A stretch of 14,786 bases of DNA from CAVPHV01 sp964465915 (GTDB taxonomy: Bacteria > Actinomycetota > Acidimicrobiia > Spongiisociales > UBA5794): contig CAYXMJ010000063.1 in NCBI GenBank assembly GCA_964465915.1, forward strand, positions 1-14,786, in the 5' to 3' direction. Below, one piece after another: positions 12,961 to 14,786 of this stretch; position 1 is the first letter of the stretch; every line of letters starts with the position of its first letter. Under the pieces are notes generated by a model. It did no database searches and was not told the origin of the DNA. It saw nothing but the letters and a program-made list of their open reading frames with translations. The translations under genes and the position numbers were made by a program.

Positions 12961-13048
12961 TGTTGAACAAACGCGGTACGGGGTTGCCCGGGCGAGCAAA
13001 CGCCTGGTCGTGGATCTCGCGGCAAGCCCAGACTGGCGTTGTTCAACA
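12961..13048. repeat. 88-nt three-stem imperfect hairpin between convergent genes
   Basis: The outer stem pairs 12961-12974 (TGTTGAACAAACGC) with 13036-13048 (GCGTTGTTCAACA), one A bulged. The middle stem pairs 12981-12988 with 13021-13029 (8 bp, one G bulged). The inner stem pairs 12992-12996 (GCGAG) with 13016-13020 (CTCGC) around a 19-nt loop. That is about 26 pairs in 88 bases. It begins six bases after the alkC stop and ends 47 bases before the stop of the minus-strand gene. There is no U-tract. It may be a MITE- or REP-like element, a structured RNA, or a bidirectional 3'-end structure. Confidence 0.75.
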
Positions 13049-13095
13049 GTCGCCGCTCGATGTCAGGACGCAGCCGACGTGCACGCCGGAAGAAG

Positions 13096-13929
13096 TCAAC
13101 CCGCAGCCGCGTTGCTGCCGCCGGGAAGTCCCCGCAGCAATTCGACCAGCCGCTCCGCCGCTGCCCGGTCGAGGGATTCGAACGCCACGTTGTTGCGTCG
13201 ATCCGTCTCGACCTCGATGCCGTCGCGCAAGGCCACCCCGGCTGTGGTGATCCGCCAGGGGTCCGGGGTCGCCCAGCCACCGGCCGGCAGCCCGGACGCC
13301 GAGGCGGTCGGGGGGAGCTCCCCACCCTTCCACAGCGCGTTGAGGGCCAGTGCGTCGGCGGCGGTCAACCCCGCGTTGGACCAGGCTTCACCGTGGGCAT
13401 CGGCCCGGACAAATCGCAGGGTTGTGAGATGCTGATGGAGTCGCAGCTCCGGCTCCGTCGGATCGGGCAGCAGCCGATGATCAACCGCCAATGGAAAGTC
13501 ATCGGCTGCCAACCCCGCAAGTACCGGTGCCATCAGCACCGCGAGTTCCTCGATCTCCGATGTGGTGCCGGACCACTGATGGGCGGCAGCCTCGGCGCGG
13601 GAGGCCAGAAGCCACTCGAGAAATTCGGCAAGCCGCGGTACGGCCTGATACCCGTCGTCGGCGAGGACAATCTGGCCGCCACTGCGAAGCGAGTCCAGAC
13701 CCCCAATCACGTCGGCTGCGTCCATGTATCGGAAACGACGAATCGCCCATTCCTCGGTGAGGCGCCCGTCGAGAAGGAACTCAGCAACATCGTTCAGCAG
13801 GAAGATCGAGTCGAGACCGACCGCCTGAGCGCGATCCCACACGTCCAAGCCATGTCGTTCTCGGGTCGTCAGATACACCGAGATCACCAGGCGGTCGACC
13901 TCAGGGGCAAGGGAGCGAGCTATGTCCAT
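13096..13929 (-). CDS. SCO6745-like protein, function unknown
   Basis: A 277-residue protein from the ATG at 13929, preceded on its strand by TACCTT and eight bases, the same leaderless spacing as its neighbours. A GTG at 14001 in frame is possible but has no ribosome site. The C-terminal half resembles the SCO6745 group: LRLHQHLTTLRFVRADAHGE, SNAGLTAADALALNALW, WRITTAGVALRDGIEVETDR and AAAERLVELLRGLPGG, where a T-x-x-G-x-x-L-R turn is followed by E-x-x-T-D. The N-terminal half is helical with no motif I can name; GGQIVLADDGYQAVPRLAEFL may be a winged-helix-like wing. No signal peptide or membrane helix. The family lacks a firm function. It converges with alkC across the 12961-13048 hairpin. 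Confidence 0.7.
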   Translation of the reverse strand: MDIARSLAPEVDRLVISVYLTTRERHGLDVWDRAQAVGLDSIFLLNDVAEFLLDGRLTEEWAIRRFRYMDAADVIGGLDSLRSGGQIVLADDGYQAVPRLAEFLEWLLASRAEAAAHQWSGTTSEIEELAVLMAPVLAGLAADDFPLAVDHRLLPDPTEPELRLHQHLTTLRFVRADAHGEAWSNAGLTAADALALNALWKGGELPPTASASGLPAGGWATPDPWRITTAGVALRDGIEVETDRRNNVAFESLDRAAAERLVELLRGLPGGSNAAAG

Positions 13930-13937
13930 GGCGAGAG

Positions 13938-13943
13938 AAGGTA
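13938..13943 (-). promoter_or_regulatory. -10 hexamer TACCTT for the SCO6745-like gene
   Basis: On the minus strand TACCTT is followed by eight bases and ATG (13929). No ribosome site is present. It supports the short start for this gene. Confidence 0.4.
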
Positions 13944-14124
13944 GTGGTTCGTCGTCGAGATTGCGCCTGGGTGTCTCCGTGACATCGGCGCCATCCGGCA
14001 CAGCATGACGACGTAGGCGCAGTCTTGTCCTGCGTCGAGGAGGAAGGAGAAGCCGGGGGCCATCGAGGACCGCAGGGACACGGCGAGCATTCGACGACGA
14101 GCCACTGACGAATCTGCCCGATGC

Positions 14125-14162
14125 CCCTACATTCCCGTCCTCGAGTTGCCGATGATGTAGGG
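14125..14162 (+). promoter_or_regulatory. 8-bp inverted repeat before the zinc-ribbon gene
   Basis: CCCTACAT (14125-14132) and ATGTAGGG (14155-14162) are perfect inverted repeats separated by 22 bases. The right arm touches the ATG at 14163. It could be an operator or a loop site in a divergent region. A GATGAT hexamer (14151-14156) at leaderless spacing to the ATG overlaps the right arm. The rest of the gap from 13944 to 14124 shows no gene. Confidence 0.35.
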
Positions 14163-14372
14163 ATGAGCACCAACGACGCAACCATGCTGTCGACGGAACG
14201 AGATCGCCACCACGACGAGTGCCGCTCTGAGGGGTTCGAGTGGTGCCCCGAGTGCGGAACGTTGCTCAGCTGGGACCTTCCCGCTGCCCCGCGGTTGACT
14301 CCGGCGGTTGAGGCCTGGACACCGACGGTGGGAGATTGCCCGCCATTGACGCCCCCACAGCTGACTCAATAG
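14163..14372 (+). CDS. Small zinc-ribbon-like protein
   Basis: A 69-residue protein. Possible metal ligands cluster in the segment HHDECRSEGFEWCPECGTLL: a His pair, one Cys, then C-P-E-C. The spacing C-x7-C-x2-C with an upstream His resembles a small zinc ribbon or knuckle. The last 35 residues are Pro/Thr-rich and probably unstructured. No family is recognised. An in-frame ATG at 14121 would add 14 residues but would include the inverted repeat. The start at 14163 lacks a ribosome site and fits the leaderless spacing. It may be co-oriented with the kinase 112 bases downstream. Confidence 0.6.
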   Translation: MSTNDATMLSTERDRHHDECRSEGFEWCPECGTLLSWDLPAAPRLTPAVEAWTPTVGDCPPLTPPQLTQ

Positions 14373-14381
14373 CTCGCCGAC

Positions 14382-14398
14382 CCAGTCCCATCGACTGG
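14382..14398 (+). terminator. Small hairpin after the zinc-ribbon gene
   Basis: CCAGTC-CCATC-GACTGG forms a perfect 6-bp stem with a 5-nt loop, ten bases after the stop. There is no U-tract, so it is a weak terminator candidate. An isolated TTGACA (14452-14457) further on lacks a matching -10 box. Confidence 0.3.
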
Positions 14399-14484
14399 AA
14401 TGTGGTCGATCCTCTCGCTGCGGCGCTCAACTTCCCGCTCTCAGCTGCCGATTGACACAGAAGTCGAACCCGACGAAGGGTGTC

Positions 14485-14786
14485 ATGGGTCGCGCCATCC
14501 GCTATCGCAGAGTCCTTTCCGGTGTATCCATCCTGCTCGCCGGGACCGCAGTCGTGCTGCTGGCCAGCGGATCACCCGAGCCGGCGACCGCGGTTGCCGT
14601 CGTCGGTGCCGCCATCGGCAGCGTTGGCCTGTCCATGTTGGGAACCATCGGTCCCATCTCTGACCAGAAGCTGATCGCCCACGCATCCCACGAGCTGAGG
14701 ACCCCCTTGACCAGCTTGATTGGGATCCTCGATCTCCTCGTCGACGCCGACACCAACCTCGAACCCGGGGAGTCGCAGGAACTGCT
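14485..14786 (+). CDS. Sensor histidine kinase, N-terminal part
   Basis: The frame starts at ATG 14485 with GAAGGG (14475-14480) as ribosome site and stays open to the window end (100 full codons). Two membrane helices, VLSGVSILLAGTAVVLLA (about 10-27) and ATAVAVVGAAIGSVGLSMLG (34-53), are joined by a loop of only about six residues (SGSPEP). So there is no large external sensor domain. The HisKA H-box follows: ASHELRTPLTSLIGILDLL, with the phospho-accepting histidine at residue 69. It should pass phosphate to a response regulator that is not in this window. The signal is likely sensed in the membrane or by a partner. The ATPase domain is beyond the edge. Confidence 0.88.
   Translation, partial: MGRAIRYRRVLSGVSILLAGTAVVLLASGSPEPATAVAVVGAAIGSVGLSMLGTIGPISDQKLIAHASHELRTPLTSLIGILDLLVDADTNLEPGESQEL

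Noticed and set aside
14228..14260. GGTTCGAGT-like stretch that resembles a tRNA T-loop
   Set aside because: No acceptor, D or anticodon stem fits around it, and it lies inside the zinc-ribbon coding frame.

Overview
The window is GC-rich DNA with gene content typical of a high-GC actinomycete (Actinomycetota). It has a DUF1876/Rv2632c-like protein, an LppX/LprG-type lipoprotein next to a P55-like MFS exporter, a YwiC-like protein, and many genes that seem to start at or near the transcription start after a TANNNT -10 hexamer (leaderless mRNAs). No mycobacterial marker beyond the LprG/P55 pair is visible. A lineage such as Acidimicrobiia would fit, but that is inference. The window holds no phage, transposase, CRISPR array, tRNA or rRNA that I could recognise.

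Layout. (1) 1-1236 (-): start of a secreted lamin-tail-domain (LTD) protein, cut by the window edge and carrying a perfect 510-bp tandem duplication. (2) 1585-3590 (+): a small DUF1876-like protein, then a secreted parallel beta-helix protein with a C-terminal RTX calcium-binding tail. (3) 3611-4578 (-): a coiled-coil protein and a coupled small helical protein (ATGA overlap). (4) 4725-8309 (+): a PAT-like GNAT acetyltransferase, then a lipoprotein/MFS operon resembling mycobacterial lprG-p55. The transporter carries a C-terminal extra membrane helix, coiled coil and beta-repeat domain, preceded by its own in-frame Shine-Dalgarno and ATG. A strong hairpin follows the operon. (5) 8560-9009 (+): a helical, hemerythrin-like protein, tail to tail with an EamA/DMT transporter (9017-9916, -). 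(6) 10025-11288: divergent small membrane protein (-) and YwiC-like membrane protein (+). (7) 11292-12955: a 25-codon remnant of a VOC/glyoxalase gene, a BltD/PaiA-like GNAT (-), and an AlkC-type DNA alkylation repair protein (+). The last two are divergent from overlapping -10 elements that share one TA step. (8) 12961-13048: an 88-nt three-stem hairpin between convergent genes. (9) 13096-14786: a SCO6745-like protein (-), a small zinc-ribbon protein (+), and the start of a sensor histidine kinase cut by the right edge.

The best candidate for something new is the lipoprotein/MFS operon. The lipoprotein belongs to a family that carries lipids, the exporter belongs to a family that moves lipids or drugs, and the added extracytoplasmic repeat domain could be a lipid path or a docking surface. 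The second is the compact bidirectional promoter of the GNAT and alkC genes, where two leaderless start codons lie 25 bp apart.
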